Part shown: positions 1 to 9,971 of the stretch, one piece after another | How positions within the stretch are numbered: the stretch's first letter is position 1 | Layout: every line of letters begins with the position of its first letter | Assembly (NCBI GenBank): GCA_021151805.1 | Contig: JAGKWN010000011.1 | Coordinates: forward strand, 1-61,645 | DNA from: Cytophagaceae bacterium | Lineage (GTDB): Bacteria > Bacteroidota > Bacteroidia > Cytophagales > Cytophagaceae | Length of the DNA stretch: 61,645 bases | Reading direction: 5' to 3' | Position numbers and translations under genes: made by a program | Notes under the pieces: model-generated | What the model saw: the letters and a program-made list of their open reading frames with translations, nothing else | What the model was told of the DNA's origin: nothing | Databases searched by the model: none

Positions 1-2293
1 GAAAAAATATTTACTAGCCTTATTTTCCTTCCTTATTATTAGTGGTTCCGGGTTTGCTCAATGCCCAGGCACTTCCCTCCAAGCCGGAATCATTGGAACA
101 GATCAAACTGTTTGTATGGGATCTACTCCTGCACCTATCATGCAAATAACTCAGCCCACAAATGTGACCGGCTTCTTAACCTATAGCTGGCAGCAATCTT
201 CCTCTATAAGTGGGCCATGGACAACAATCAGTAGTGCTACAAATGCTTCCTATACACCAATGCCGCTTATTAATACTACTTACTTCAGAAGAGTAGACAC
301 CGACCAGGGAGCCGCTGCACCCTGCAATGTTGCAACAAGTAACCCTGTAACCATTAGAGTATCTAATATTAACCCAGGCACAATCGGCACAGATCAGACG
401 GTTTGTTATAATACTATACCTGTACCATTCACAGAAATTACAGCTGCTTCAAACCTGACAGGTACACCAACGTATACATGGGAGGTTTCGTCATCAAACA
501 TTCTTGGTTCATTTGTAACAATTCCCGGTGCGACCAATACAAGCTATACACCTCCGATAGCCCTTACCAAGGATGTATATATCAGAAGAATAGTAACAGA
601 CCCAACAAAACCAGCACCTTGCAATACAGCCACAAGTAATACTGTTCACATCACTGTACTGCCGCAGCTTACAGCCGGCACGATTGCAGGCGATCAGATA
701 ATCTGCGCAGGAGCGATGCCTGCACCATTTACAAGTACAAGTTTACCAACAGGCGGCAGCGGAACATACTCATACCAGTGGCAAGCAGATGAATCGGGCA
801 CAATATTAACCATTGCCGGAGCAACAAATGCAACATACACCCACGGCATGCCAATAACAACAACAACCAAATTCCAGCGGGTTGAAACTTCCGGAACATG
901 CGCCAGCGTAATAAGCAACATTGTTACTGTAACAACAACTACACCTGAAACGGTGACTGTATCTCTAAATGACCCTGGTCCGATATGTCCAAGTGCTTCG
1001 CCAATTACCTTCACAGCAATTGTAAAATCAACTGATTTAAGTACGATAAATTATCAGTGGTATTTAGAAACAAAACCAGTTGGCAACAATTCCGCAACCT
1101 ATTCATACACACCTCAAAGCAGCGACAATGGTAAAATTGTAAAAGTAGTAGCAACAACTTCAGACGCTTGCAATACGGGCCCTGCAACTGCAACCGTTAC
1201 GCTTTTAGTTGTTGACCCAGTAACTCCTAGCGTATCAATTTATTCGTACAATAATCCAACCTGCGAAGGTTTTCCGCTTACGTTTTCAGCAAGCTCAATA
1301 GCTGCAGGAAAGAGGACTTACAAGTGGTATGTAAACAATACACCTGCAAGCACAAGTCCGACATCTGTATTCACATCAGCAAATCTTACAAACGGTGATG
1401 AGGTATGGGTAGAGATGACATTGAGTGAAGCCTGTGCAGTTGGTATAAATTCTTATGCATCAAACAAAATTAAGGCCATCATTAAGCCTATACCAAATTC
1501 TACAATCAATGAACCGGACCAAACCATTTGTGCTGGAGCATCTTTTACATTCACTTCAAGCGGCACAAGCGTTATACCAGAAACCAAATTTCGTTGGGCT
1601 ACAGGATCACCGGCTAACCCTATAATCATTCCGGGCGCAACAAACAATACATATACGGCAACTAAAGCTGGTGATTATTTTATTATTGAAGACAATGGTA
1701 CGTGTAACGCCTCAGGCAAGGTAGTAACTCTCACCATTGACCCTTGCGGCGGATTCAGTACATCCATCTCAGGGCCGAACCCAATTACAGCCGGACAACA
1801 GAATGCGGTTTACAGTGTGTTCAATCAGGCAGGTTTTACATACGAGTGGTCAATCACCGGCGGTACAATCGTGAGCGGACAAAATACAAATTCTGTAACC
1901 GTTGACTGGGACGCTCCAGCTATAGCAAATGCAAGGACAACTGCTTCAACGTATTCTATTTCTGTGAAAGAAACAAACCCTTCTAAGCAAAGTAAAACAA
2001 CAACACTCAATGTAAATGAAATTACCACTGGTGTCACCAAATCACTTGCGCAGTCGGGCATCACATTATTCCCGAACCCTGCTGCTGAATCTTTCAGCAT
2101 CGAGATGCCGGAAAGCGGCGTTGCCGTACACTATGAGATCGTTGATCTGACGGGCGTTTCCGTAGCACAGGGGAATTTTATTTCTACCGGCAATGCTGAA
2201 AAAATCACAGCCGATTTTGGTGCAGGCATGTACCAGGTAATCCTGCATTACAACAATACTGTTACATGCGGAAAATTGAGCAAGGTACAGTAA
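1..2293 (+). CDS. Secreted multi-Ig-like protein with T9SS type A C-terminal domain (start codon cut by window edge)
   Basis: The frame is open from base 2, and base 1 is the G that would complete an ATG, so only two bases of the gene are missing and the full protein would be 764 residues. The ATG at 116 is internal. The N-terminus is a signal peptide (Lys-Lys, hydrophobic core, cleavage near FA/QC at residue 20). The body is about six Ig/PKD-like repeats of roughly 90-100 residues, many with a TDQTVC-type segment and a conserved Tyr-x-Trp. The last ~78 residues (from GITLFPNP) form a Por/T9SS type A sorting domain, which in this family directs export across the outer membrane and cell-surface attachment. 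It is the first of three tandem paralogues. It is probably an adhesin or matrix protein; no catalytic domain is visible. Confidence 0.9.
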   Translation, partial: KKYLLALFSFLIISGSGFAQCPGTSLQAGIIGTDQTVCMGSTPAPIMQITQPTNVTGFLTYSWQQSSSISGPWTTISSATNASYTPMPLINTTYFRRVDTDQGAAAPCNVATSNPVTIRVSNINPGTIGTDQTVCYNTIPVPFTEITAASNLTGTPTYTWEVSSSNILGSFVTIPGATNTSYTPPIALTKDVYIRRIVTDPTKPAPCNTATSNTVHITVLPQLTAGTIAGDQIICAGAMPAPFTSTSLPTGGSGTYSYQWQADESGTILTIAGATNATYTHGMPITTTTKFQRVETSGTCASVISNIVTVTTTTPETVTVSLNDPGPICPSASPITFTAIVKSTDLSTINYQWYLETKPVGNNSATYSYTPQSSDNGKIVKVVATTSDACNTGPATATVTLLVVDPVTPSVSIYSYNNPTCEGFPLTFSASSIAAGKRTYKWYVNNTPASTSPTSVFTSANLTNGDEVWVEMTLSEACAVGINSYASNKIKAIIKPIPNSTINEPDQTICAGASFTFTSSGTSVIPETKFRWATGSPANPIIIPGATNNTYTATKAGDYFIIEDNGTCNASGKVVTLTIDPCGGFSTSISGPNPITAGQQNAVYSVFNQAGFTYEWSITGGTIVSGQNTNSVTVDWDAPAIANARTTASTYSISVKETNPSKQSKTTTLNVNEITTGVTKSLAQSGITLFPNPAAESFSIEMPESGVAVHYEIVDLTGVSVAQGNFISTGNAEKITADFGAGMYQVILHYNNTVTCGKLSKVQ

Positions 2294-2325
2294 GCATTAT
2301 TTCCGTTTCATTATAAATATCATGG

Positions 2326-2360
2326 AAAGGCCGGATCGTATAGTGAATCCGGCCTTTCTT
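2326..2360. terminator. Rho-independent terminator after first T9SS paralogue
   Basis: An 11-bp perfect stem (AAAGGCCGGAT / ATCCGGCCTTT, arms 2326-2336 and 2347-2357) lies 33 bases after the stop codon. It separates paralogues 1 and 2, so they are probably separate transcripts. Confidence 0.8.
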
Positions 2361-2425
2361 AAATCATCGGGTTACCTTTCCATATACTTATATATTTACC
2401 CATAGCTTAAATTATTCATCTACAC

Positions 2426-5209
2426 ATGAAAAGATATATACTCTCATTTTTATCAGTTACAGCTCTTGCTTTTACAAGCTTTGCACAATGTGGTGGAACA
2501 ACAGTGGTTCCGAGTGTAAGCATTACAGCAGACCATGCCACAGTCTGTCAAGGCACAGCGGTAACCTTTACCGCAACACCTATAAATGGAGGTAGTGCAC
2601 CGACTTATCAATGGAAGTTAGGGGGTGTCTATATAGGCGGTGCAACCAATGCTACCTATACCTCTTCCAACCTTCAAAACGCTGATCAGATATCGGTTAC
2701 TATGATCAGCAGTGACAACTGTGCAAGCCCAGTGGTAGCTGTATCAAATATATTCGTAATAACTGTAACAACTTTAGTAACATCTGCAGTCAATATTACA
2801 GCTCTCTACACAACTATATGTGCCGGGACTTCCGTAACCTTTGAAGCAAACTTTGCAAATGGAGGGCCAGCACCTACCTTTCAATGGGAAATAAATGGTC
2901 AAGCTGTACAAGGTGCAACTAACTATACTTTTACAAGTTCATCGTTACACAATGATGATGTTATTAGTACTATTCTTACCAGCAGCTCAAACTGCTTAAC
3001 TTCACCAACGGCTGTTTCGAATGGTATCACCATGACTGTAAAAAGTCAGGTAATACCAAGTGTAAGCATTACCTCAAATATTACAGGTAATACGTGCGAA
3101 GGTAACAATCTTACATATACTGCAACAGCTATCAACGGAGGATCTGCTCCATTATACGAATGGTTTGCAGGAGCCGTAAGTCAAGGTCCTGCCAGCAATA
3201 GTAATGAATTTACTTTAAAAGGTATATCTCCAACGAACAATGCAGTTAGCGTAAAATTAACAAGCAGCGAAGCCTGTGCAAACCCTGTCACTGTAACTTC
3301 AAATATTATTACGATACCAACAGACCCTGCTAAAGTATCCGCAGGGAAAATAGGTTCCGATCAAACAGTCTGCTCAGGTAGTTCAGTAACCATTAACGAA
3401 TTAACAGCGGCACAAGGCACAACGAATTCTCTTCAACATACCTGGGAATATACACAGAATCTTTCCGGATTATGGACTTCTGTGCCTAATGAATATAATA
3501 CCAGCCTTACTATACCTTCACTAACAACAGATATGTATTATAGAAGAAGCGTAACAGATTACGGATCAACTCCTCCGTGTAATGTGGCGCTAAGCAATAT
3601 TGTAAAAATAACTGTTGCGCCCATGGAAACGATGACTGTAGTGCTTAATAATCCAGGGCAGGTATGTGCAGGTACGAACCTGAACTTTACGGTAACCGCA
3701 AACATCTCAACAGCAGGCATACCCGGTGCACTTAGTTATCAGTGGTACCTGGGTACTAATCCTGTCGGAAATAATTCTTCAAGCTATTCATATACGCCGC
3801 AAAGCAGCGACAATGGTAAAACAGTAAAGGTAATTGTAGCATCCAGTGGTTGTAACTACGGATCTGTTACTTCAAATATAATAACCCTTGATGTTGTATC
3901 ACCTGCTGCACCAACCGTAACCATCACTCCATCAAACAACCCAAGTTGTACAGGCGCACCCCTTACCTTTACAGCAACGGCTACAGCTGCCGGCACGAGT
4001 CCGACTTACCAATGGTATGTGAATAGTGCGGCTGCAAGCATAGGCGCAACAAATAGCACCTTCACAACAACAAGTCTTGTAAATGGTGATCAGGTGTGGG
4101 TTGAGTTGACATCAAACCACGGGTGTATGATTGGTACTAATCCATTTAAATCAAATACAGTCTCCATGGTTATTGCCTCACCAATCGCTGCACCTGTGAT
4201 CAACGAGGGAGATCACTCTATGTGCTCACCAAATGCTTTTTATTTTACCTGCAGCTCCATATCCAATGTAAGCTACCAATGGAAACACAATGGAACGAAC
4301 ATAGCTGGTGCAACCCGTGCTACTTATGAGGCCACTGAAACCGGTAACTATACCGTTGAAGTTTCGAATGGAACATGCAGTCCTGCAGAATCAGATCCTG
4401 TTACGTTAACAATCATCAATACGCCTATTGCAAATGCAGGGCAGGATCAATATGTATTGGCGGGTACGGAGGTAACTCTGAATGCAAGCGGTGGTGAATT
4501 GTATTCATGGACACCTACGCAAGGTTTAAACAACTTCCTAATCAGCAATCCTACAGTAGTCATTTCCGAAACAATAGAATACATGGTAAAAGTTTCTGAT
4601 CAAAGCAACACATGCAGTACTACAGATGCTGTAAAAATTTATGTAACCAATGTTACACCAGGTTCATTCAGTACTTTTATTAATGGTTTAAACCCTATAA
4701 TTCCCGGATTACAAAATGTTTCATACGGTGTGCCGAACCAGGCATCTTTCTCTTATGTCTGGTCAGTAACCGGAGGTACGATCGTAAGCGGCCAAAATAC
4801 AAATTCCGTTCTGGTAGACTGGGACCCTGCACCAGCAAATGCAACAGCACGCACAACTGCTTCGTCTTATTCCATTTCTGTAACAGAAACCAATCAGGCG
4901 AAGCAGAGTAAAAAAACCACACTGAACATTCAACAAATTACAACCGGTGTTACTAAATCACTTGCACAGTCAGGCATTACATTATTCCCGAATCCAACTG
5001 CTGAATCTTTTAACATTGAAATGCCTGAAAGCGGCGTTTCGGTGAACTATGAGATCGTTGACTTGACGGGCGTTTCCGTGGCACAGGGGAATTTTATTTC
5101 TACCGGCAATGCTGAAAAAATAACAACCGATTTTGGTGCGGGTATTTACCAGGTCATTCTGCGTTACAACAATACCGTTACCTGCGGAAGATTGAGCAAG
5201 GTGCAGTAA
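2426..5209 (+). CDS. Secreted multi-Ig/PKD-like protein with T9SS type A C-terminal domain (paralogue 2)
   Basis: A 927-residue exported protein with a signal peptide (residues 1-20, cleavage at SFA/QC). The body is made of tandem Ig-like modules of about 85-95 residues carrying a YQW-type Trp core and paired Cys. A PKD-like module (ANAGQDQYVLAGTEVTLNAS) lies near residues 670-740, and a T9SS type A sorting domain occupies about residues 850-927. The last ~170 residues are nearly identical to those of the flanking paralogues, whereas the N-terminal modules differ, which suggests recombination or gene conversion at the 3' ends. It is expected to be surface-anchored or released by the T9SS. A role in adhesion, gliding surface or substrate binding is inferred only. 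No enzyme domain was seen. Confidence 0.92.
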   Translation: MKRYILSFLSVTALAFTSFAQCGGTTVVPSVSITADHATVCQGTAVTFTATPINGGSAPTYQWKLGGVYIGGATNATYTSSNLQNADQISVTMISSDNCASPVVAVSNIFVITVTTLVTSAVNITALYTTICAGTSVTFEANFANGGPAPTFQWEINGQAVQGATNYTFTSSSLHNDDVISTILTSSSNCLTSPTAVSNGITMTVKSQVIPSVSITSNITGNTCEGNNLTYTATAINGGSAPLYEWFAGAVSQGPASNSNEFTLKGISPTNNAVSVKLTSSEACANPVTVTSNIITIPTDPAKVSAGKIGSDQTVCSGSSVTINELTAAQGTTNSLQHTWEYTQNLSGLWTSVPNEYNTSLTIPSLTTDMYYRRSVTDYGSTPPCNVALSNIVKITVAPMETMTVVLNNPGQVCAGTNLNFTVTANISTAGIPGALSYQWYLGTNPVGNNSSSYSYTPQSSDNGKTVKVIVASSGCNYGSVTSNIITLDVVSPAAPTVTITPSNNPSCTGAPLTFTATATAAGTSPTYQWYVNSAAASIGATNSTFTTTSLVNGDQVWVELTSNHGCMIGTNPFKSNTVSMVIASPIAAPVINEGDHSMCSPNAFYFTCSSISNVSYQWKHNGTNIAGATRATYEATETGNYTVEVSNGTCSPAESDPVTLTIINTPIANAGQDQYVLAGTEVTLNASGGELYSWTPTQGLNNFLISNPTVVISETIEYMVKVSDQSNTCSTTDAVKIYVTNVTPGSFSTFINGLNPIIPGLQNVSYGVPNQASFSYVWSVTGGTIVSGQNTNSVLVDWDPAPANATARTTASSYSISVTETNQAKQSKKTTLNIQQITTGVTKSLAQSGITLFPNPTAESFNIEMPESGVSVNYEIVDLTGVSVAQGNFISTGNAEKITTDFGAGIYQVILRYNNTVTCGRLSKVQ

Positions 5210-5229
5210 AAGTCTAATTAATTTTAAAT

Positions 5230-5264
5230 AAAAGCTGAGCATATAAATATGTTCAGCTTTTTTT
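5230..5264 (+). terminator. Rho-independent terminator after second T9SS paralogue
   Basis: Stem AAAGCTGA (5231-5238) pairs with TCAGCTTT (5253-5260), extended by an AT-rich inner stem, and is followed directly by a T run. Confidence 0.8.
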
Positions 5265-5335
5265 ATGAACCTCAGGTTACTTTTTATTTTTGAAATGCAT
5301 TAACATATACTTTACATTTATTTAAAATTTTCAAT

Positions 5336-8300
5336 ATGAAAAAACTTTTACTGCTAGGGATATTTTTTACATGTGTGTGTAGAATGTCGTATGCTCAATG
5401 TTCAAAAGCTATAGTATCCATTACCGGTCCTTCACCGGTTAATATTTGCGAAGGCACGCCATCAAAGCTATCTGGGCTTATAACCCTCACTTCCCCTCCT
5501 ATGACAAGTGGTTATACCTATTCATGGCTAAAGGTTTCCGGTAGCGGAACAATTGTTCTGGTACCTCCAACTACACTAACAAATATAGCTTCATATCCCG
5601 GCACGATCGCAGCTCCTGATTACACAGGCATTACAGGATTAGCAGCAGACGCTGGCACTTACATATTACGCGTTGAAGATGGGAACGCAGGAAATTCTGT
5701 TTGCTACACAGAAGCAAGCGTAGCCGTGATTTTTAACCCCAAGCCTGTAATAACAGGCAATCTTGATGTCTGCAACGGATACACCTCTCAGTTAACGGGC
5801 TCAGGTATCCCGCATGCTACTACTCCGTGGACATCTGCAACATCAACTGTAGCAACCGTAAGCGTTACAGGTGTAGTAACAGGTGTTGCTGATGGAACAA
5901 GCGTTATTACTTGTAGAACAAGTGCCGGTTGTATACAAACAGCTGTTGTTACCGTACACTCAGTCAGAATCACAGGAACTTTAACGCTCTGTAAGGGTTC
6001 TACCACGCAGATAAAAGCCTCCGCTACTGGGACATGGACATCGGCAAACCCTGCTATAGCTACAATAGATAATACAGGTTTAGTAACCGGTATTGCTCCA
6101 GGCACAAGTGTCATAACCTTTAGCGACAGTTATGGTTGCAGCAGAACCGCAACGATTACAGTAAGCGATCTACCAACTATTACGGGAATATTAACTATCT
6201 GCGAAGGATTTAAAACACAGTTGATTGGATCAGGTATTCCTCAGGCTACAACTCCATGGACATCACTCAAAACAAGCGTTGCGACAGTATCACATACTGG
6301 AACTGTAACCGGTATTGCTGCAGGAACAAGTACAATAACATACATGACCAATATGGGCTGTATACAAACGGCTGTTGTTACTGTAAACACACGTCCTACA
6401 ATCACCGGAACATTAACGGTTTGTCCGGGAGCCACCACGCAGCTGACAGGATCCGGCAATGCAGCATCATGGACATCTATGAACACAGCTGCCACTACAG
6501 TAGATAATACAGGTTTAGTAACGGGAATTGTTCCAGGCACAAGCATCATAAAGTATACAAATGATATAGGCTGTTCCGAAACTGCAACAATAACGGTTTT
6601 AAATGCAGCACTGACACCATCCATATCAATCATTCAGGATAAAACAACTATCTGCGAAGGTAATCCTGTGACATTTACCAGTAGTAAAACAAATGCATTT
6701 TCTCCGGTTACCTACGAATGGTTCATTAATAATATAAGCCAGGGACCAGCTTCTTTATCCAACACGTTTACTTCATCTTCATTAACACCTGGAAATGTGG
6801 TTTATGCCAAAATGATTATGGACGCACAGTGTGGTAACAATGCAACAGAAGTGCTGTCAAACAATGTATCCATTACAGTCTATCCGGTTGTTACTGCCGG
6901 TACCATTGGCTCTGACCAAACGATCTGTTATGAAGGTCAACCTGCAATGATTACTGAAACAACCGCTCCCACAGGTACATCCGCCTCTCTGGTTTATATA
7001 TGGGAGCTTTCGCCGACAGGGCTTCCCGGAACGTTCACTCCAGTTACAGGAGCAACAAATGCAAACTATACACCTGGCAGACTTACACAGGATACATACA
7101 TCAGAAGAACAGTTATAGACCCAAGTATACCAGCACCTTGTAATACAGCCGCAAGTAATGTTGTTCACATCACCGTACGACCGCAGCTTACAGCCGGTGT
7201 AATCAATGGCGACCAGACAATATGTGCAGGAGCAGTACCTGCAGCATTCACAAGCGCAGGCTTACCAGCAGGCGGCACGGGTACATACACGTATCAGTGG
7301 CAATCAGATGTAGCGGGTACATTCGCAGACATTGCAGGAGCAACGAATACAACATATGCTTCAGGAGCTTTAACAACAACTACAAAATTCCAGCGTGTGG
7401 AAACTTCGGGTACATGTGGTACCGTAGTAAGTAACCTTATTACAGTGTCTGTTGCTAATTCAGTCACTCCAACTATATCGGTCACGACTTCAAACAGCCA
7501 CGTTTGTGAAGGCTTTCCGGTTACATTCACGGCAACAGCTACAGGCACCGGCAATAATCCGGATTATCAGTGGGTTGTGAATGGTGTATCTGCAGGCCCT
7601 GGTACAACAGGCCCCATAACTCAAAACGTATTTACAACAACATATCTTGTAAACGGTGACCAGGTATGGGCTGAATTCACATCAAGCCTCGGCTGTCTGA
7701 TCGGTAGCAATCCATTTACGTCGAATAGAATCACAATGGTTGTTAAGCCTATGCCTGCACCAGTGATCAACGAAGGTGACCAAACGGTTTGTGCAGGAAA
7801 TAATTTCACATTTACTTCTACCGTTTCTGCCGGATCAACCTACCAATGGGGTATAAATGGAACATATATTCCAGGAGCAACAAACGATACATACAATGCT
7901 ACTCTTGAAGGTAATTATGTGTTGTATGAAAATAACGGAATCTGTAATGCAATTTCTGCACCTGTAACGATTACCATCGACCCTTGCGGTGCATTCAGTT
8001 CTTCCATCACCGGACCAAATCCAATTACACCCGGACAACAGAATGTTGCTTACCGTGTAGCAAATCAAGCGGGCTTTACGTATGAATGGTCAATCACTGG
8101 TGGTACAATCGTGAGCGGACAAAATACAAATGCTGTAACGGTTGATTGGGACCCTGCGCCAACTAATGCAACAGCACGTACAGCTATATCGGTCTATTCG
8201 ATTTCTGTGAAAGAAACAAACCCATCCAAGCAAAGTAAAACAACCACACTTGAAATCAATGAACTTACAACCGGTGTTACCAAATCACTTGCACAAGCTG

Positions 8301-8536
8301 GCATTACATTATTCCCGAATCCAACTGTTGAGTCTTTCAGCATTGAAATGCCGGAAAGCGGCGTTGCGGTAAACTATGAGATTGTTGACCTGACGGGCAC
8401 TTCGGTAGCACAGGGAAATTTTATTTCCAGTAGTGATGCAGAAAAAATCACAACCGGTTTCGGTGCAGGTATCTACCAGGTAATCCTTCGTTATAACAAT
8501 ACTGTTACCTGCGGAAGGTTGAGCAAGATACAATAG
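5336..8536 (+). CDS. Secreted BIG2/Ig-like repeat protein with T9SS type A C-terminal domain (paralogue 3)
   Basis: A 1066-residue exported protein with a signal peptide (cleavage SYA/QC near residue 20). Residues ~138-421 contain four BIG2-like bacterial Ig repeats with the signature 'TGLVTGIxPGTSxI' followed by a Gly-Cys and a short strand. From ~residue 430 the protein consists of the Ig modules seen in the two upstream paralogues, and residues ~989-1066 are the T9SS type A sorting domain. The module beginning near 'PQLTAGVINGDQTICAG' is almost the same as one in the first paralogue, so modules appear to be shared by duplication. The BIG2 block is unique to this copy. It is probably a cell-surface adhesin or structural protein; its ligand cannot be read from sequence. 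Confidence 0.92.
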   Translation: MKKLLLLGIFFTCVCRMSYAQCSKAIVSITGPSPVNICEGTPSKLSGLITLTSPPMTSGYTYSWLKVSGSGTIVLVPPTTLTNIASYPGTIAAPDYTGITGLAADAGTYILRVEDGNAGNSVCYTEASVAVIFNPKPVITGNLDVCNGYTSQLTGSGIPHATTPWTSATSTVATVSVTGVVTGVADGTSVITCRTSAGCIQTAVVTVHSVRITGTLTLCKGSTTQIKASATGTWTSANPAIATIDNTGLVTGIAPGTSVITFSDSYGCSRTATITVSDLPTITGILTICEGFKTQLIGSGIPQATTPWTSLKTSVATVSHTGTVTGIAAGTSTITYMTNMGCIQTAVVTVNTRPTITGTLTVCPGATTQLTGSGNAASWTSMNTAATTVDNTGLVTGIVPGTSIIKYTNDIGCSETATITVLNAALTPSISIIQDKTTICEGNPVTFTSSKTNAFSPVTYEWFINNISQGPASLSNTFTSSSLTPGNVVYAKMIMDAQCGNNATEVLSNNVSITVYPVVTAGTIGSDQTICYEGQPAMITETTAPTGTSASLVYIWELSPTGLPGTFTPVTGATNANYTPGRLTQDTYIRRTVIDPSIPAPCNTAASNVVHITVRPQLTAGVINGDQTICAGAVPAAFTSAGLPAGGTGTYTYQWQSDVAGTFADIAGATNTTYASGALTTTTKFQRVETSGTCGTVVSNLITVSVANSVTPTISVTTSNSHVCEGFPVTFTATATGTGNNPDYQWVVNGVSAGPGTTGPITQNVFTTTYLVNGDQVWAEFTSSLGCLIGSNPFTSNRITMVVKPMPAPVINEGDQTVCAGNNFTFTSTVSAGSTYQWGINGTYIPGATNDTYNATLEGNYVLYENNGICNAISAPVTITIDPCGAFSSSITGPNPITPGQQNVAYRVANQAGFTYEWSITGGTIVSGQNTNAVTVDWDPAPTNATARTAISVYSISVKETNPSKQSKTTTLEINELTTGVTKSLAQAGITLFPNPTVESFSIEMPESGVAVNYEIVDLTGTSVAQGNFISSSDAEKITTGFGAGIYQVILRYNNTVTCGRLSKIQ

Positions 8537-8553
8537 CAAGTCATCTGTTTATA

Positions 8554-8595
8554 AATAAGAAGCCGAACGTATTTGCTTACGTTCGGCTTCTTATT
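8554..8595. terminator. Bidirectional terminator between convergent genes
   Basis: A perfect 18-bp stem (8554-8571 with 8578-8595), GC-rich in the centre with A/T ends, sits between the T9SS paralogue and the convergent outer-membrane protein gene. It gives a T-rich 3' end on both strands. Confidence 0.88.
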
Positions 8596-8624
8596 TTATA
8601 CGTATAAATTATTTTTCAGTCAAT

Positions 8625-9386
8625 CTAAAATCCTACCTGGTAACCGGCCAGCAAACCAATGATGTTTCGTTGCAGCGTATATTCAAAACTTTTATTGGTA
8701 TAAGCCACCAGGTCATAGTAATAACTTATTCCTAAAAATATTCTGGAATATTCTCCAATCGGCACAGAGCCTTCTATACGTCCCGAAAGACCAAATGCAT
8801 AAGGATTTGTTACAGTCTTCAATTCATTGGTCACCGGATGATTTGCAACGTTATATATTTCTCCGCTTTGGCTGATCGCTGTCATGCCTTTCATTCCGGC
8901 ATATACAGCCAGTCCATATTTTTTTTCTGCCGGCGTAAGCGTATATTTTACATGCGTCATAATACCCGCATATACTGTTTGATTTGAATACGAAACAGTA
9001 TTGTTATTCAATGTGTCAGCATATTTCTGTTTAATGTAGTCAGCAGAAAAACCCAACTCCAGTCCGATTTTTTTGCTGAGGCTTTTAGCTACAGCAGCTG
9101 AAAGTGAAAAATTGTATTCCCCTTTATGCGCATTCTCCCAATCCTTCTGCGAATAGCAATCACAGGTATTCATATAATTAATTACGATACCAGAACCCGC
9201 ATACAATGAAAACGTGTGCTTTTGAACTTTTGGTTCTTTTGTGATGTAAAATTTTTGTTCAACAACAACGGGATCTTTCACAACAATAACCGTATCATAT
9301 TCTACACTAACAGTAGTATCTTCGACCTGTGCAAATGCGTGAAAAAATAAAAATAGAAAACATGCAGTAACGAAAAAGCGAATCAT
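8625..9386 (-). CDS. Outer-membrane beta-barrel protein, last gene of sigma/anti-sigma operon
   Basis: A 253-residue protein with a signal peptide (MIRFFVTACFLFLFFHAFAQ) followed by alternating hydrophobic/aromatic strands typical of a small outer-membrane barrel, ending in GYQVGF with a C-terminal Phe. Its ATG overlaps the stop codon of the upstream gene (TAATG), so translation is probably coupled. It follows an ECF sigma factor and a single-pass membrane protein, the layout of a regulated envelope module in Bacteroidota. Whether it is a porin, stress reporter or structural barrel cannot be told. The family identity is not recognised beyond 'porin-like barrel'. Confidence 0.75.
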   Translation of the reverse strand: MIRFFVTACFLFLFFHAFAQVEDTTVSVEYDTVIVVKDPVVVEQKFYITKEPKVQKHTFSLYAGSGIVINYMNTCDCYSQKDWENAHKGEYNFSLSAAVAKSLSKKIGLELGFSADYIKQKYADTLNNNTVSYSNQTVYAGIMTHVKYTLTPAEKKYGLAVYAGMKGMTAISQSGEIYNVANHPVTNELKTVTNPYAFGLSGRIEGSVPIGEYSRIFLGISYYYDLVAYTNKSFEYTLQRNIIGLLAGYQVGF

Positions 9387-9970
9387 TAGTTATTTTTTTT
9401 TCTTTTGGTTTTTAAAGTATCAACCTTATAAATTGTGTCCTGCTTGATAATATATACAGGTTTTTTAACAACCTTTTTCGGTGTATTATTTGTGGGGGCA
9501 GATATTTTTACATTTGTGGTATCAGCAACTACAGCGGCTTGCGTGCTTAAATTTTCTTTATTCTCTTCCGTTACAGAAACATTTTTGATTGAATCAACTA
9601 AGTTTGTTATTATAGCCTGCTTTGATAAAATTTCTGCAGATTCTCGTTGGGACTTTTGGTTTACAGGTAAAGCTTGATTTTGCTGAGCTCCGGAACCGTT
9701 CTCACCTGTCCCTTCCGGTAAGGCTGCTGGGCTTGTTGTTTTTTCAAGCTCCTCTGGCTTTACAGTATCAGCAGTTGAATATCTTTTGAATACAAAAAAA
9801 GCAATAAGCATTATGCTACATATAAGTAAGACGATCCTTATATAAAACATATTCTTTTTCCTTACCATCGTCGATTCGATATTACCCCAAAAATCTTCAT
9901 CCGGAAGAACTTCATAGTTCTCCATTTTAGATTTCATGATCTTATCGAATGGATTTTCTTTCGAATTCAT
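9386..9970 (-). CDS. Single-pass membrane protein, probable anti-sigma factor
   Basis: This 194-residue protein has a cytoplasmic N-terminal region of about 40 residues, one transmembrane helix (residues ~42-62) and a low-complexity Ser/Thr/Asn/Gln-rich periplasmic part ending in a Lys-rich tail. The order 'ECF sigma, then single-pass protein with short cytosolic head, then barrel' is what is seen for sigma/anti-sigma pairs in Bacteroidota, so an anti-sigma role is inferred from position and topology. There is no zinc-binding HxxxCxxC motif, so it is not a classical ZAS-type anti-sigma. It starts one base downstream of the sigma-factor stop and overlaps the next gene by one base. Confidence 0.65.
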   Translation of the reverse strand: MNSKENPFDKIMKSKMENYEVLPDEDFWGNIESTMVRKKNMFYIRIVLLICSIMLIAFFVFKRYSTADTVKPEELEKTTSPAALPEGTGENGSGAQQNQALPVNQKSQRESAEILSKQAIITNLVDSIKNVSVTEENKENLSTQAAVVADTTNVKISAPTNNTPKKVVKKPVYIIKQDTIYKVDTLKTKRKKNN

Positions 9971-9971
9971 T

